From assembly GCF_014764505.1 (NCBI RefSeq), contig NZ_JACXWX010000001.1, positions 682,001 to 746,000 of the forward strand: DNA of 64,000 nt. Reading direction: 5' to 3'. Below, piece after piece: positions 18,204-27,937 of the stretch. This stretch comes from Phormidium tenue FACHB-886 (GTDB taxonomy: Bacteria > Cyanobacteriota > Cyanobacteriia > Elainellales > Elainellaceae). The notes beneath the pieces are model-generated. The model was not told the origin of the DNA, did no database searches, and saw nothing but the letters and a program-made list of their open reading frames with translations. The position numbers and the translations under genes are program-made. How positions within the stretch are numbered: the stretch's first letter is position 1; each line of letters starts with the position of its first letter.

Positions 18204-18848
18204 TCATTTTTCCTCTACGTGATTTCCTGTGGCTTTGGAAGACAACCGATCGCTGACTCGCCGCAGCACTCCATTGATAAACCGATGTCCCTCTTCGCCG
18301 CTATAGCGCTTCGCAAGCTCTACGGCTTCATTGATAGCGACCTGTAGCGGCACTCCCAATAGCCAAAGTTCAGTGACTGCAATTCGCAGAATGTCCTGGT
18401 CAATCCGTGCCAGTCGATGCATCTGCCATTCCACCATGGAATCACCCAACAGCTGATCGACTTCTGCCCGATTTGCCTGCACCTGTGTTAGGAGTTCCAT
18501 CACATAGGCGCGCACTTCTTTCTGGTTGGCAAGCTGCACAAACTCCGGCAGCTCAATTGCCGCTCCTAGCCGGTTAATTGCAATTTGCGCTAGCTCTAGC
18601 GCCTCAGTTACCATGGCTCTCGCGCTTTGCAGATCGACCGCCCGTGTTTCGCTGCTGAGCAGACGTTCATTTCCCCGGCTCACTTCAGCAGAAGCAGTTT
18701 CCAGCGTTTCTTGTAGCTCAGTGGTCAGCGTGCGCACAGCGGCCAGGAGCACATCCTGAAGCTGTTGAGCCTGTAATTTATCGGGCTTAGTCGGAAGCTG
18801 AGACAAACTAAGGAGAGCGAGTTCACGGGCAATACGACGAGCTTGCAT
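18204..18848 (-). CDS. nusB: Transcription antitermination factor NusB
   Basis: RNA-binding partner of NusE (S10) in rRNA antitermination. The start [19 protein letters not shown] is typical, and the C-terminal half has the diagnostic [35 protein letters not shown] and [10 protein letters not shown]. At 214 residues it is longer than the E. coli protein because of a middle helical insertion common in cyanobacteria. Convergent with the Na/Pi gene (gap 18 bases). Confidence 0.95.
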   Translation of the reverse strand: MQARRIARELALLSLSQLPTKPDKLQAQQLQDVLLAAVRTLTTELQETLETASAEVSRGNERLLSSETRAVDLQSARAMVTEALELAQIAINRLGAAIELPEFVQLANQKEVRAYVMELLTQVQANRAEVDQLLGDSMVEWQMHRLARIDQDILRIAVTELWLLGVPLQVAINEAVELAKRYSGEEGHRFINGVLRRVSDRLSSKATGNHVEEK

Positions 18849-19025
18849 GGGAAAAGAGGTAAGGAATGTGGGTCAGACGAAGTAGTGGGATGCCGGAAAC
18901 GGGTGGGGCGATCTGAGCCGCCCTCTAAATTCCTCGATCAAGAAGGTTTTCAACCCGATTGCACAAAGTCCTCTGAGGGATTCAGGGCATAAATGCAGAA
19001 CATTTAAACTGTGAATGTAAGCGTG

Positions 19026-20843
19026 CTAGCGCAGCGGTAACTCAACCCGTAGAAGCTGGTAGACTCCTGCTTTGGCGAGCGAGCGATATCGGTAGTCCTT
19101 TGCGTTTATCAGCCCGGCTTCTTGCAGTTTACGAACACGCCCCAGTACCAGGATAGACGGTGGGGTCGGGCTTTGCCTGGCGATCTGCCTTAAACGGCGT
19201 GGAACCTGTTCTAGCTCCTCCTGGTAAATGATTGGACGCTGGGTGTAAAACACCAGGCTGGGTTTAGCAAAGCCGACCATCATTGCAGGTTCGTTGGGCT
19301 GCTGTACTTCAACGATCGTTGCTGCCATCTGACGCAGGGGCAACTGACGCTGCGAATCCATGAGCAGAGCGGTGGGCATGAGGGCAAACAAGATAAAGGC
19401 AGTGAAGCAGATGAGATTGATGCTCCAGAGCCAGCCAGCTTGACGACGCAGCAGCAGCACGATCGCTGCAATTGCCGCACTGCCCCAAATCATTGCCCCA
19501 AGAACGAGAATACCCGATTGCTCCAGCAGGTCTGGAAAATCTGGCATTTCGGGGTCATCGCCCATCCATTGTGTACAGTACAGGGTTGCACCTGCTAAGA
19601 CAGCCAGCAAGCCCACATTCGCCCAGTGGCTCACTTGAGCAAATCGGCTGCTGCGCTGATGGGTTAGTTGGTCGCTCCAGAATAGCGCGGTCAAAATTGC
19701 GGCAGCAGGCAAAAGTGGGATCGTATAGCTGGGCAGCTTGGTAACGGCGATCGTAAAAAATCCAAAAATAACTGCCAGCCACGTCATCGCAAATAGCCCT
19801 AGCTGGCTCGATCGCGGCTGCTGTTGCCAAGCTCGCCGCTGCCAAAAGCGGAGCCGAGCGATCGCGATCGGCAAGTGAATTGACCAAGGCGCAAAGCCAA
19901 TTGCCACGACGAAAAAGTAGAAGAACCAGGGAGCCGAATGCCGATTCACAACCTGGGTAAACCGCTCTAAGTTGTGATAGCCAAAGAAGGAATTGATATA
20001 GGCTTCACCATTTGCCTGAATCACCAGCACAAACCAGGGAACGGCGATCGCCAAAAAGAGCAGTCCTCCTCTAATGATCTGCAGTTCTCGCAGAACAGGC
20101 TTCAACTGACCTACATATACCAAAAACGCTAGAACAATCAGCCCTGGCAGCACGATTCCTACAGGTCCTTTGGCTAATACGGCTAACCCGCTCAGAATCC
20201 AAAATGCTAAATACCAGCGCGCCTGCCGCTTCGGATTCTCTGGCTGAGCATAGCCCATAAAAAACGCCAACAGTGCCGATCCCATACAGCCGCTCAGCAG
20301 CATATCTGAAACCCCCGTACGTGCCCAGACGATCGTCTGTGGATTCAGGGCAATTAGCGCCGAGCCAATAAAAGCAGCCACCCAGCGCTGTAGAGAGGAC
20401 GCATCATGAGGGATTTCCGCGCCCCTTAGCATTGCCCCCGCCTGTCCGGCGGATGGACTCGGAAACCCAAACCGCTTCAGGACATAAAACCCCAGACCTG
20501 CTAGTCCTGTTGCAGCGATCGCTGAGGGAAACCGAGCTGCCCACTCGTTTACGCCGATCGTTTGGTAGGCGAATGCCATAATCCAGTAGACGAGAGGCGG
20601 TTTATCGAAGCGGGTGACACCGTTGAAGTAAGGCGTAATCCAGTCGCCAGTCACAGTCATTTGGCGGGCGGCTTCGGCAAACAGCGGCTCAGTTTCATCT
20701 ACCAGCCCAATGCTGCCCAAATGCCACCAGAACGCCGCCAGCGACACTAAACCCACCCAGCCGATCGCCAACGCCCAAGCAAGGCGCGGCTGTTTGTCTG
20801 CCTTTGCCAACCCAGTCTTTAGCCAATGTATATTTAGCGTCAT
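19026..20843 (-). CDS. Family 39 glycosyltransferase (ArnT/PMT-like)
   Basis: A 605-residue polytopic membrane enzyme of the GT39/GT83 (GT-C fold) group that transfers a sugar from a polyprenyl-phosphate donor on the outer side of the membrane. The first extracytoplasmic loop has the GT-C acidic motif (LVDETEPLFAEAARQM) followed by WITPYFNGVTRFDKPPLVYW, both hallmarks of ArnT-like enzymes. About 11-13 hydrophobic helices follow, with a soluble C-terminal domain (about 490-605). Acceptor (lipid A, glycoprotein or other) unknown. The ATG at 20843 is consistent with family starts. Confidence 0.9.
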   Translation of the reverse strand: MTLNIHWLKTGLAKADKQPRLAWALAIGWVGLVSLAAFWWHLGSIGLVDETEPLFAEAARQMTVTGDWITPYFNGVTRFDKPPLVYWIMAFAYQTIGVNEWAARFPSAIAATGLAGLGFYVLKRFGFPSPSAGQAGAMLRGAEIPHDASSLQRWVAAFIGSALIALNPQTIVWARTGVSDMLLSGCMGSALLAFFMGYAQPENPKRQARWYLAFWILSGLAVLAKGPVGIVLPGLIVLAFLVYVGQLKPVLRELQIIRGGLLFLAIAVPWFVLVIQANGEAYINSFFGYHNLERFTQVVNRHSAPWFFYFFVVAIGFAPWSIHLPIAIARLRFWQRRAWQQQPRSSQLGLFAMTWLAVIFGFFTIAVTKLPSYTIPLLPAAAILTALFWSDQLTHQRSSRFAQVSHWANVGLLAVLAGATLYCTQWMGDDPEMPDFPDLLEQSGILVLGAMIWGSAAIAAIVLLLRRQAGWLWSINLICFTAFILFALMPTALLMDSQRQLPLRQMAATIVEVQQPNEPAMMVGFAKPSLVFYTQRPIIYQEELEQVPRRLRQIARQSPTPPSILVLGRVRKLQEAGLINAKDYRYRSLAKAGVYQLLRVELPLR

Positions 20844-21005
20844 GCAGTTTCTGTCAAGCCAGCCGATCGCGTGGGACGAACGAGTCGCGTCGCGCTGGCG
20901 CTATCGCGTCCAGACCTTACTTTACTGGAAAGTTGAGCGATCTCTCACCTCATCCCACAGTTTTATGACTTTGGGAAATGGCGATCGTTCCAGGTGTTAT
21001 GCACC

Positions 21006-21275
21006 TCAAAATGCCTGAATCCACTCCTGGAGGTTGTATTCCGTCCAAATGCCGTGCTGCCAGTAGGGATCGTCTTCTACAAGCTGTCGTGCTGCTGCCT
21101 CGTCTGCTGCCTCATAAACGCCAAACACCTTAGTGAGATCTTGAGTGGGCCCGATTGTAATCAGCGCTCCTGCTGCTTTGAGCTGAGCGAGACGATCGAG
21201 GTGGGCTTGGCGGTGGGGGGCTCGTTTTTCTAGCACGTCTGGGCAGTAGCTGCCCCAGAGGACATATTTAGGCAT
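21006..21275 (-). CDS. YciI family protein
   Basis: An 89-residue protein of the YciI-like (ferredoxin-fold) family. The sequence shows the typical MPKYVLWGSYCPDVLEKRAPHR start, the HLDRLAQLKAAGALITIGP core and the DPYWQHGIWTEYNLQEW end. Conserved histidine and aspartate positions are thought to form a small active site, but no reaction is established for most members. It lies downstream of pheT on the same strand, separated by a terminator. Confidence 0.88.
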   Translation of the reverse strand: MPKYVLWGSYCPDVLEKRAPHRQAHLDRLAQLKAAGALITIGPTQDLTKVFGVYEAADEAAARQLVEDDPYWQHGIWTEYNLQEWIQAF

Positions 21276-21296
21276 GAGGTTGACGAGTATAGGGTT

Positions 21297-21330
21297 GGCT
21301 TTTGAAAAGGGTTAGCCCTTTTCAAAAGCC
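21297..21330 (-). terminator. Terminator of pheT, perfect 15-bp stem
   Basis: 21297-21311 pairs exactly with 21316-21330 around TTAG. It begins 6 bases after the pheT stop codon in the direction of transcription and lies upstream of the YciI gene. Confidence 0.8.
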
Positions 21331-21335
21331 TGATT

Positions 21336-23798
21336 TTAGCTGCGGAGTTCTGCCTGGAATTTCTCTTCCAGCGTTTCGCGGACTTTGCGATGGGCTGGCT
21401 CAACATCCTGATCGGTAAGGGTGCGATCGCTCGCCCGATAGACCAGCCGGAAGGCAAGACTGCGTTTGCCTGCTGGCACGTTTGCGCCTCTGTATTCGTC
21501 GAATAGCTCGACGGACTCCAGCAGCTGACCGCCTGCTTTTTTGAGGGCACGCTCAATTTCTGCTACCGAGAACTGGATGGGTGCGAAGAAAGCAATGTCG
21601 CGATCGGCAGCCGGATAGGACGAGAAAGGCTTAAACAGTGGCACTAGAGCTTCATCCTGGATCATGTGATTCAGCATCACATCCAGGCTCATCTCAAATA
21701 CATAAACGGCATCCGGCAAGCCCCGCTCCTGCCGCACCTGTGGATGGAGCTGCCCAAATGTACCCAGGCGGCTGCCGCTCACCCAAAGTGAAGCGGTGCG
21801 TCCCGGATGGAGGAAGAAGTTGCGGCGATCGGGCTGGTACTCAACGCTTAGCCCTAGCCGATCGAAAACACTTTCCAAGGCGCCTTTGGCTTCATGCCAG
21901 GTCATTGGCTGCTCGCGTCCGCTAGTGACCCAGCGCCCCCGAACTGGATCGCCCCCCAAGATGCCTGCCACTTGATCGGCTTCGTTCAATCCATTCTCAT
22001 CGCGCCAGAACACCCGCCCAATCTCGAAGGCATTTAGCGCTCCGTTGCCTTGTTCCAGGTTGTATTGGAAGGCATCAATGATTGCCGAAAGCAGCTCAGT
22101 TCGCAGCGCTGAATATTCTACGAATAGCGGGTTGGCGAGGACAATCTGGTTTCCACCGCTCGACTTAACTAGTGAATAGTGCAGCACCTCCGTCAAACCT
22201 ACTGCCCCGAACGCCGCTCGGATCTTACGGACAGCAGCTTGCTCCGCAGGCAAATAGCCCGCTTCGCCCTGGTTGGGTAGCGTATCACAGAAATTGTTGT
22301 AGCCGTAGAGCCGAGCGACTTCTTCGATCAGGTCAATTTCTCGCTCTAGATCACGGTAACGATAAGGCGGCACGGTGACTGTCCAGACGCCTTCCTGCTT
22401 GGGCGTTAGTTCGCAGCCCAATGCCGTCAAGGTGCGCTCTACATCTGCGGCCTGCAGCTCGCCCAAATCTTCATCGGTCAGGTCGCTTCGATCGCCGGTT
22501 GGATTGGTGAACACTAGCCCCAACACCTGATTCACTCGCTCAAGGCGCAGATCGATCGATCGCGTAGGAATGGCTTTACCGGGGCGGGCATCATCGACCG
22601 ACTGGGTTTTCACCGTGCCGCCTGCCAGCTCTGTGATTAGCTGCAGCGCTCGTCGGTTGGCAATCTCTAGGGCTGCCGGATTAACACCCCGCTCATAGCG
22701 GGCAGAAGCTTCGGTGCGGAGTCCTTGGGAGCGGGCCGATCGCCGCGTTGCTACCGTATCAAAAATTGCGGCTTCTAGCAGAATTGCCTGCGAGTCGGCA
22801 GAAATTTCGGTTTCTTCGCCACCCATCACGCCTGCCAGCGCCACAGGCTTATCGTTGGCGGTGATTAGCAGGGTTTGCTCTTGCAGGTCGCGTTTTTGGC
22901 TATCCAACGTGGTTAGCGTTTCGCTAGGGCGGGCAAAGCGCACTCCAATCGTCAAATCTTGAGTTCCCGTTAGCGCCTGCAGCCGATCGCGATCAAAAGC
23001 GTGAAGCGGCTGCCCCCATTCCAACAGCACCAAGTTGGTAATATCTACAACGTTGTTAATCGGTCTTGTGCCTGCTGCCTGCAGCTTGCGCTGCAGCCAC
23101 AGGGGGGAAGGGGTAATTTTGGCATTTTCAATAATTGTGCCAACGTAGATCGGGCAGGCGTGCGCCTCACTGACTTTTACCGTGAGATCGCTGCCTGTGG
23201 AGACGGAGATCTCCGGTACCTGAGGCAGCTTCAAGGTTGCCCCAGTGAGAGCTGCCACCTCCCGCGCAATGCCCACCATGCTGAGTGCATCTGCTCGGTT
23301 TGCGGTGGAGGTGAGATCTAGCACCACATCATCCAACCCTAGGTAGGGACGGGCATCCTCGCCCGGTTTTAGATCGTCCTCAGCGAAGATGTGAATGCCT
23401 TCCGATTCTTTGGCTAAGCCTACTTCCGCCAAGGAACAAATCATGCCTTCTGAAGGGACATCCCGCAGCTTGCGCGGCTTGATCTTCAGGTCAATTTTGG
23501 GCAAGTAAGTCCCCAAGGTGGCAACAGGCACAAAGACATCTGCACGAACGTTGGCAGCTCCACAAACGATCGTGGAGGGCGTTGCTGCACCAATATCGAC
23601 GGTGCAAACGCTGAGCTTATCAGCATTGGGGTGCTGCTCTCGCTTCAGCACCTTGCCAACGACTACGCCGTCTGCCCAAGTGTGGCGATCTTCTATTTCT
23701 TCTACCTCAAAGCCTGCCATCGTCAGCGTCTCTGCTAACGCTTGAGGGGTGAGAGTAATATCTACCAGTTCCCGAAGCCAATTCAACGAGATCCGCAT
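21336..23798 (-). CDS. pheT: Phenylalanine-tRNA ligase beta subunit
   Basis: Beta chain of the (alpha-beta)2 phenylalanyl-tRNA synthetase, full length at 820 residues. In order: [14 protein letters not shown] start, EMAP/tRNA-binding domain (about 40-155, [16 protein letters not shown]), B3/B4 editing domain ([11 protein letters not shown]), B5 domain, catalytic-like core, and C-terminal ferredoxin-like anticodon-binding domain ([13 protein letters not shown]). The alpha-subunit gene pheS is not adjacent, which is usual in cyanobacteria. A strong terminator follows. Confidence 0.97.
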   Translation of the reverse strand: MRISLNWLRELVDITLTPQALAETLTMAGFEVEEIEDRHTWADGVVVGKVLKREQHPNADKLSVCTVDIGAATPSTIVCGAANVRADVFVPVATLGTYLPKIDLKIKPRKLRDVPSEGMICSLAEVGLAKESEGIHIFAEDDLKPGEDARPYLGLDDVVLDLTSTANRADALSMVGIAREVAALTGATLKLPQVPEISVSTGSDLTVKVSEAHACPIYVGTIIENAKITPSPLWLQRKLQAAGTRPINNVVDITNLVLLEWGQPLHAFDRDRLQALTGTQDLTIGVRFARPSETLTTLDSQKRDLQEQTLLITANDKPVALAGVMGGEETEISADSQAILLEAAIFDTVATRRSARSQGLRTEASARYERGVNPAALEIANRRALQLITELAGGTVKTQSVDDARPGKAIPTRSIDLRLERVNQVLGLVFTNPTGDRSDLTDEDLGELQAADVERTLTALGCELTPKQEGVWTVTVPPYRYRDLEREIDLIEEVARLYGYNNFCDTLPNQGEAGYLPAEQAAVRKIRAAFGAVGLTEVLHYSLVKSSGGNQIVLANPLFVEYSALRTELLSAIIDAFQYNLEQGNGALNAFEIGRVFWRDENGLNEADQVAGILGGDPVRGRWVTSGREQPMTWHEAKGALESVFDRLGLSVEYQPDRRNFFLHPGRTASLWVSGSRLGTFGQLHPQVRQERGLPDAVYVFEMSLDVMLNHMIQDEALVPLFKPFSSYPAADRDIAFFAPIQFSVAEIERALKKAGGQLLESVELFDEYRGANVPAGKRSLAFRLVYRASDRTLTDQDVEPAHRKVRETLEEKFQAELRS

Positions 23799-24143
23799 TG
23801 CGCCGCCTGTGTTCTAACAATTTGCCTCATCTATGGTATTGCCTAACGGGGGCTAACTGGGTGTAAAAGCCCCACTTTCAAGCCCAAAATTTGGGATCAG
23901 CAATACCCCGTTGACATCGCCTAGTTTCAAGTTTGGTTCTTCAATAAAAACCGCACTCGAAAATAGCGACGCCAACTCACTCATTGTATCGAGGGCTAGT
24001 CCGAAACAGACAAGGACTTTTGGGGCTGCTAGGGCGATCGGCTAAGTCAATCTACTAGCCTACTGCGATCGGCTGATATAGAGACTTCAAAGCAGCATCA
24101 GGACTTCTGCCGCTAAATAGAAGCAATACCTAGCCAAAACACC
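23799..24143. other. Intergenic region upstream of pheT
   Basis: About 345 bases with no supported gene. A weak hairpin GGGGCT/AGCCCC (23849-23854 with 23868-23873) lies about 50 bases upstream of the pheT start, where a leader or attenuator would sit; the 13-base loop and missing T-run make this tentative. Confidence 0.4.
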
Positions 24144-24530
24144 CTACATTTTTGCACCTTGTGGCAGAAAGACAGCGGAGTCATAGTAAGTCCGAAAATG
24201 GTGGACTTGTTCTCCCTGTGTTTCCAGCACGCTAATACCGCGATAGCGCATAGGTTCACCTGTGGATAGCGCACCCTCCGAAACCCACTCCAAAACTGTA
24301 GTACCGTTTCCTTCGGCTACATGAGTAAAACTTGAGTGAATGCGATCGAACACAGACAAATAATTTTGCCAGAACTGGCGAATGCTTTTTTGACCTTGAA
24401 CCGGCGCTTCCATTGCCAAATTACTCAGCTCTGCATCTTCTGTAAAGAGGGCAACTAAAGGTTCAACGTCGCCTGTTTTTTCACTTTGCTGAAGCGTTTG
24501 CATAAATCGCTCAGCCATCTGACTTGCCAT
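24144..24530 (-). CDS. SnoaL-like / NTF2-fold protein
   Basis: A 128-residue protein of the SnoaL/NTF2-like superfamily. It has the family pattern of an N-terminal helix (MAERFMQTLQQSEKTGDVEPLVALF), then TEDAELSNL and a curved sheet with FDRIHSSFTHVAEGNGTTVLEW and YRGISVLETQGEQVHHFRTYYD. Members range from isomerases to binding domains; no specific activity can be assigned. The ATG has a strong AAGGAGG ribosome-binding site. First of a run of small minus-strand genes reaching 25541. Confidence 0.85.
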   Translation of the reverse strand: MASQMAERFMQTLQQSEKTGDVEPLVALFTEDAELSNLAMEAPVQGQKSIRQFWQNYLSVFDRIHSSFTHVAEGNGTTVLEWVSEGALSTGEPMRYRGISVLETQGEQVHHFRTYYDSAVFLPQGAKM

Positions 24531-24602
24531 CTTTCCTCCTTGCTCTGTAGTTCTATGCTCTATAGTTCTGTAAACTGGCTGTATTTAATTGGACCGCAGA
24601 CT

Positions 24603-24701
24603 CTAATGAAAGTCGATAATAGGCTGCAGAATTAATGCAATCGCACCCACAATTACAAACGATAGCGTTACCCAAAATGCGGTTAGATTTATGTTGTTCA
24701 T
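24603..24701 (-). CDS. Small single-helix membrane protein, 32 residues
   Basis: A short gene that an ordinary length cut-off would miss. The ATG at 24699-24701 is preceded by TAGGAGACCGCT, a good AGGAG ribosome-binding site at normal spacing. The product starts MNNINLTAFWVTL, has one hydrophobic helix of about 20 residues (including SFVIVGAIALILQP) and ends IIDFH before a TAG. It is flanked on the same strand by the 78-residue protein upstream and the SnoaL-like gene downstream. It does not match any small photosystem or cytochrome b6f subunit I know. Existence is supported by start signal, composition and context; the function is unknown. Confidence 0.6.
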   Translation of the reverse strand: MNNINLTAFWVTLSFVIVGAIALILQPIIDFH

Positions 24702-24729
24702 AGCGGTCTCCTACTAGCTGAGGTTTTTG

Positions 24730-24966
24730 CTAAAGTTGACTTGAAGTCTCTGGGGAAACTTCTACCCCCTCTGCTTCTTGATCGGCTGGTCTAATCAGAC
24801 CATCAAAGCTCTGAATTTCTATCCCAAGATGCTCGCTTGCTTTTCGTAATGCAGTCTCAAATGCTGTGATATTTTCATATCCACAGCGCTGAGCGGCAAC
24901 TTCAATGCCTTTAGCACCGTTTGCTCTTGCGCAATCTACTAATTCGCTTCCTTGTAGCGATGTCAT
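24730..24966 (-). CDS. Small soluble hypothetical protein, 78 residues
   Basis: From the ATG at 24966 (MTSLQGSELVDC...), which has ACAGGAG ten bases upstream; a longer frame to 25062 lacks such a site and its extra residues look non-coding. The product contains ARANGAKGIEVAAQRCGYEN and a second helical half with ALRKASEHLGIEI, then an acidic tail. No family is recognised. It sits between the DUF2267 gene and the 32-residue membrane protein, all on the minus strand. Confidence 0.6.
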   Translation of the reverse strand: MTSLQGSELVDCARANGAKGIEVAAQRCGYENITAFETALRKASEHLGIEIQSFDGLIRPADQEAEGVEVSPETSSQL

Positions 24967-25088
24967 GTCTATACTCCTGTTTAGTGGCGTGCAATTTCTT
25001 AGGTAAGGCAAGAACCAGGCAATTTTAATAAACTGCGCTGGTTCTTGCACTATTAGAATCAATGCGCTATTCGATCGCCTGACTCGCT

Positions 25089-25541
25089 CTAGGTTCGTAC
25101 TGCTTCTGGAAATAGTTCTTTGATCTCAGCCGGCAGGATGCCCGTGACATCTTGCATTTCGCCCGCCGGAACTCGATCTGCCATAACTCGGAAAACAGCC
25201 TGCATCAACTGCTCTAAGTCAAGCCCTGCGTCATCTTTTTGGAAGTAGTGACGCAGCTCTATCCGGAGGCTTTCTATAAATGCCTCTTTCGTCCGCTCTT
25301 TGGTCGGCGTTTGTTCTGGCTTCCAACCTTCGTAGTAAAAACCGGACAGCAGAATAGGCAGCTCAGCGCCCAGGTTGGCTGCTTCACCCACCGTCAAACG
25401 ATCCCGCAATACATGCAGCGTTGCCCGCAGTCCTTGAAAGGCCTTGCGCTTATCCTCTATATTTAGCTGTTTGGCAACTTCGTTTACCCACTGGTGCGTT
25501 AGTTGCGTTGTTTTGTCGAATACTTCTAGTCCAGACATCAC
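25089..25541 (-). CDS. DUF2267 domain protein
   Basis: A 150-residue all-helical protein of the DUF2267 family. Typical features are VFDKTTQLTHQWVNEVAKQL at the start, RATLHVLRDRLTVGEAANLGAEL in the middle, LPILLSGFYYEGW, and a final ALPAEIKELFP-like stretch seen here as ILPAEIKELFPEA. Biochemical role unknown; relatives are often found with stress or general-metabolism genes. The start could be the ATG at 25538. Confidence 0.88.
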   Translation of the reverse strand: MMSGLEVFDKTTQLTHQWVNEVAKQLNIEDKRKAFQGLRATLHVLRDRLTVGEAANLGAELPILLSGFYYEGWKPEQTPTKERTKEAFIESLRIELRHYFQKDDAGLDLEQLMQAVFRVMADRVPAGEMQDVTGILPAEIKELFPEAVRT

Positions 25542-25634
25542 ACGTCCCGCTTAATTTCAACATTGATTATGCTAACGGGGCGATCGCAGTCAGAAACCTA
25601 TCAAACTATAGAGATCCGTTGATGCTCTGCTGCT

Positions 25635-26456
25635 TTAGGCTCCCTTGAAGTAGCCAATTGCCAATCCCAGCAGCAGCAGTCCACCAAAGCCAAGCCGATA
25701 CCAGACAAAAATCCAGTTGCTATGTCGCTGTAAGTATCGCAGTAGCCAAGCGATCGACAGATAAGAAAAGATAAAAGTGGAAACAATCCCAGCTGCAAGG
25801 GCAACCAGACTATCGACCTCAGCAAAAGCTTTGCGTGCCTGATAGAGCGTAGCAATGGTTAACGTGGGGATGCCCAACAGAAAAGAAAACCTTGCCGCCG
25901 TTTGTCTTTCTAACCCCAGAAATAGCGCAGCCGTCAGCGTCGAACCCGACCGAGATGCACCTGGAAATAGCGCGATCATCTGCCCCAGACCGACTAGAAT
26001 GCCATCGCTGATTTGTAGAGACTTAAAGTCTCGCTTGCGGCTGCCAATCTTTTCTGCTAACCCCAGCAGTAGCGACATCACAATCGACATCGTAGCAATC
26101 ACAGGGATACTCTCAGGCAAAATATCCTTAAGCAAAAAACCGATCAGCAGCGCTGGAATTGTCCCAACTACAATGCCGACGAACAGCTTCCATTCTTCCC
26201 GCTCCCAGGCTTTTTCCCGAAATGCGATCGCCGCTCCCCTCAAGGTTTGGCTGACATCTGCCCAAAAATACAAAACTACTGCAATCACACTGCCAAACTG
26301 AATCGCATCCACAAAATACTTTTGCCCGACATCTTCCCAGCCCAGCGCTTTGGTAAACACCAGCAGGTGAGCCGTACTGCTAATTGGCAAAAATTCAGTG
26401 ATTCCTTGAATAAGCCCAAGCACGATCGCCCGAATAATTTCTTGAATGAGATCCAC
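25635..26456 (-). CDS. uppP: Undecaprenyl-diphosphate phosphatase UppP/BacA
   Basis: A 273-residue polytopic enzyme that dephosphorylates undecaprenyl pyrophosphate to recycle the lipid carrier for peptidoglycan and other glycans; in many bacteria it gives bacitracin tolerance. The two active-site motifs are intact: GITEFLPISSTAHL (glutamate and serines) and PGASRSGSTLTAAL (the catalytic arginine/serine region). Eight hydrophobic helices are visible. Length and ATG start are normal. Confidence 0.97.
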   Translation of the reverse strand: MDLIQEIIRAIVLGLIQGITEFLPISSTAHLLVFTKALGWEDVGQKYFVDAIQFGSVIAVVLYFWADVSQTLRGAAIAFREKAWEREEWKLFVGIVVGTIPALLIGFLLKDILPESIPVIATMSIVMSLLLGLAEKIGSRKRDFKSLQISDGILVGLGQMIALFPGASRSGSTLTAALFLGLERQTAARFSFLLGIPTLTIATLYQARKAFAEVDSLVALAAGIVSTFIFSYLSIAWLLRYLQRHSNWIFVWYRLGFGGLLLLGLAIGYFKGA

Positions 26457-26840
26457 GTTGATTTCCCAATTGAAAGGGGGTGCTTCAAGGTTTGGCGAGC
26501 AGCGGCAAGTGAGTGGGATCAGCCTGCCTGCTAAACGTCCCCAATATTACCCTACGGAGGCAGCAGCGTCTGAGAGGCAGCCTTGTAAAATTCAGTCTTG
26601 CCTCTATGTTCTGTAACGATCGCCGTCTTATAACGATCGCCAAAAATTTCCTTACCAGCTTAGGTGCTTCTACCGAGACCAGCCTACTCTATCTCAGCGT
26701 TCTTCAGAAAAGATTTATAGTTCGCCTGTCCATCATTAAATTTGGCTTGAAATTCAAGATAGAATTAAGACTTCCGGATGCCCCCCTGGGGGATATCTTT
26801 ATGTTATGTTAAAAAAGTTGAACTAACTTATTAGAAACTC
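26457..26840. other. Divergent intergenic region, uppP / DUF3120 gene
   Basis: About 384 bases without a supported gene. Contains a duplicated TAACGATCGCC and, near 26781, a C6/G5 palindromic run followed by ATATCTTT. The start of the next gene is a TTG and this region presumably holds both promoters. Confidence 0.5.
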
Positions 26841-27584
26841 TTGTCTTCCTTTACGCCGTTCCCTGAAGAGCTATTCACCAACACAGCTGAATCCCGGCTG
26901 GAGCAAGCATCTGTCGCTCAGGTAGGTGTTCAGAATCGCAACACTGCTTTACTGTTTTTGGCAGCCGCTGCTTTTCTGGTATCTGTCCCCGTCTTCATAC
27001 AAGCGCCGTTGGTACGGGCTTTCCCTTGGTTAAGCTTGGCCCTGACGGGAGGCTGGCTTTGGCTTAGTTTAACGTTGCGATCCCGCCCTCAAACGCATCT
27101 GTGGGGGGATTTGCTGCTTGGTTTTACCTGGACCTGGTTAGCAGGATCAATTTACTGGGGCTGGCTACGTTGGGAGCCGTTGCTCCATTTACCCGTCGAA
27201 GCGATCGGTCTGCCGTTCGCTTGGGTAGCGTTGCGGCGCGGGGAAGGCAAGATTGGCAACTGGTTCTACCTGGGTTCGCTGTTCGGAACTGCCACGACAG
27301 ATATCTATTTCTATTTAGTTGATCTCATTCCTCACTGGCGTAAGGTGATGCAGGTGGAGCCAGCACTGGTGCAGCCAGTTTTGCAGAGTGCTGTGATGCA
27401 AGTGCAGACTCCCTGGGGCATTGGCTGTGCGATCGCCCTCGCTACGTTGCTGCTGCTGGTAGGAGGGCTACCGTTGCGCCTGCGTCAGTTTCACTGGTGG
27501 GCATTTGGCGGTGCAGTCCTCAGCACAATGCTAGTGGATGGCTTGTTCTGGATCGCCGCTAGCGCTGCATCTGGGCAGCTGTAA
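26841..27584 (+). CDS. DUF3120 membrane protein
   Basis: A 247-residue cyanobacteria-specific membrane protein of the DUF3120 family, as I recognise it from features such as VPVFIQAPLVRAFPWLSL, WGDLLLGFTWTWLAGSIYWG, PVEAIGLPFAW and GSLFGTATTDIYFYLVDLIP. Seven or so hydrophobic segments are seen. Function unknown. The start is read as a TTG at 26841 because no better in-frame codon precedes the first conserved residues; the N-terminal about 35 residues are polar. Confidence 0.85.
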   Translation: MSSFTPFPEELFTNTAESRLEQASVAQVGVQNRNTALLFLAAAAFLVSVPVFIQAPLVRAFPWLSLALTGGWLWLSLTLRSRPQTHLWGDLLLGFTWTWLAGSIYWGWLRWEPLLHLPVEAIGLPFAWVALRRGEGKIGNWFYLGSLFGTATTDIYFYLVDLIPHWRKVMQVEPALVQPVLQSAVMQVQTPWGIGCAIALATLLLLVGGLPLRLRQFHWWAFGGAVLSTMLVDGLFWIAASAASGQL

Positions 27585-27937
27585 CAGCTTCATTCCGTTT
27601 AAAGTGCATTCGTTTGCTGTACTCCAAGTCGGGTGCAGCAAATTTGCATTCTCAGCCAGGCAGGGTATGACCGGGTAAAGCTATGATTGGAGTGACCGTA
27701 TTCACTGTACGGGTGCGTGGTGAAATCCCCTCGACCAATTGACTGGTTTTGAGTTAAAAAATTAGTGATCTGTTTAAATTTCCACTCTAGAAGGCTTCCA
27801 TATAATTTAACAGCGGGGGCTAGCCTTTTTGTGCTGGCTATATTGATGTATTGATACTTGATTGATGTATTGATACTTGATTGATGTATTAATACTTGGG
27901 AACACTGGACTAGAAGTACTAAGAGTCTCATTGGCAC
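27585..27937. other. Intergenic region with a triple direct repeat
   Basis: About 350 bases between the DUF3120 gene and the cyclase gene. It holds a 19-base repeat in three copies, listed separately. Minus-strand frames across it have repeat-driven composition and are not supported as genes. Confidence 0.6.
27842..27898. repeat. Tandem repeat, 19 bases x 3
   Basis: ATTGATGTATTGATACTTG at 27842-27860, again at 27861-27879, and with one change (AATACTTG) at 27880-27898. It lies 40 bases before the start codon of the FHA-adenylate cyclase gene. Short intergenic tandem repeats of this type are common in filamentous cyanobacteria. Confidence 0.85.
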
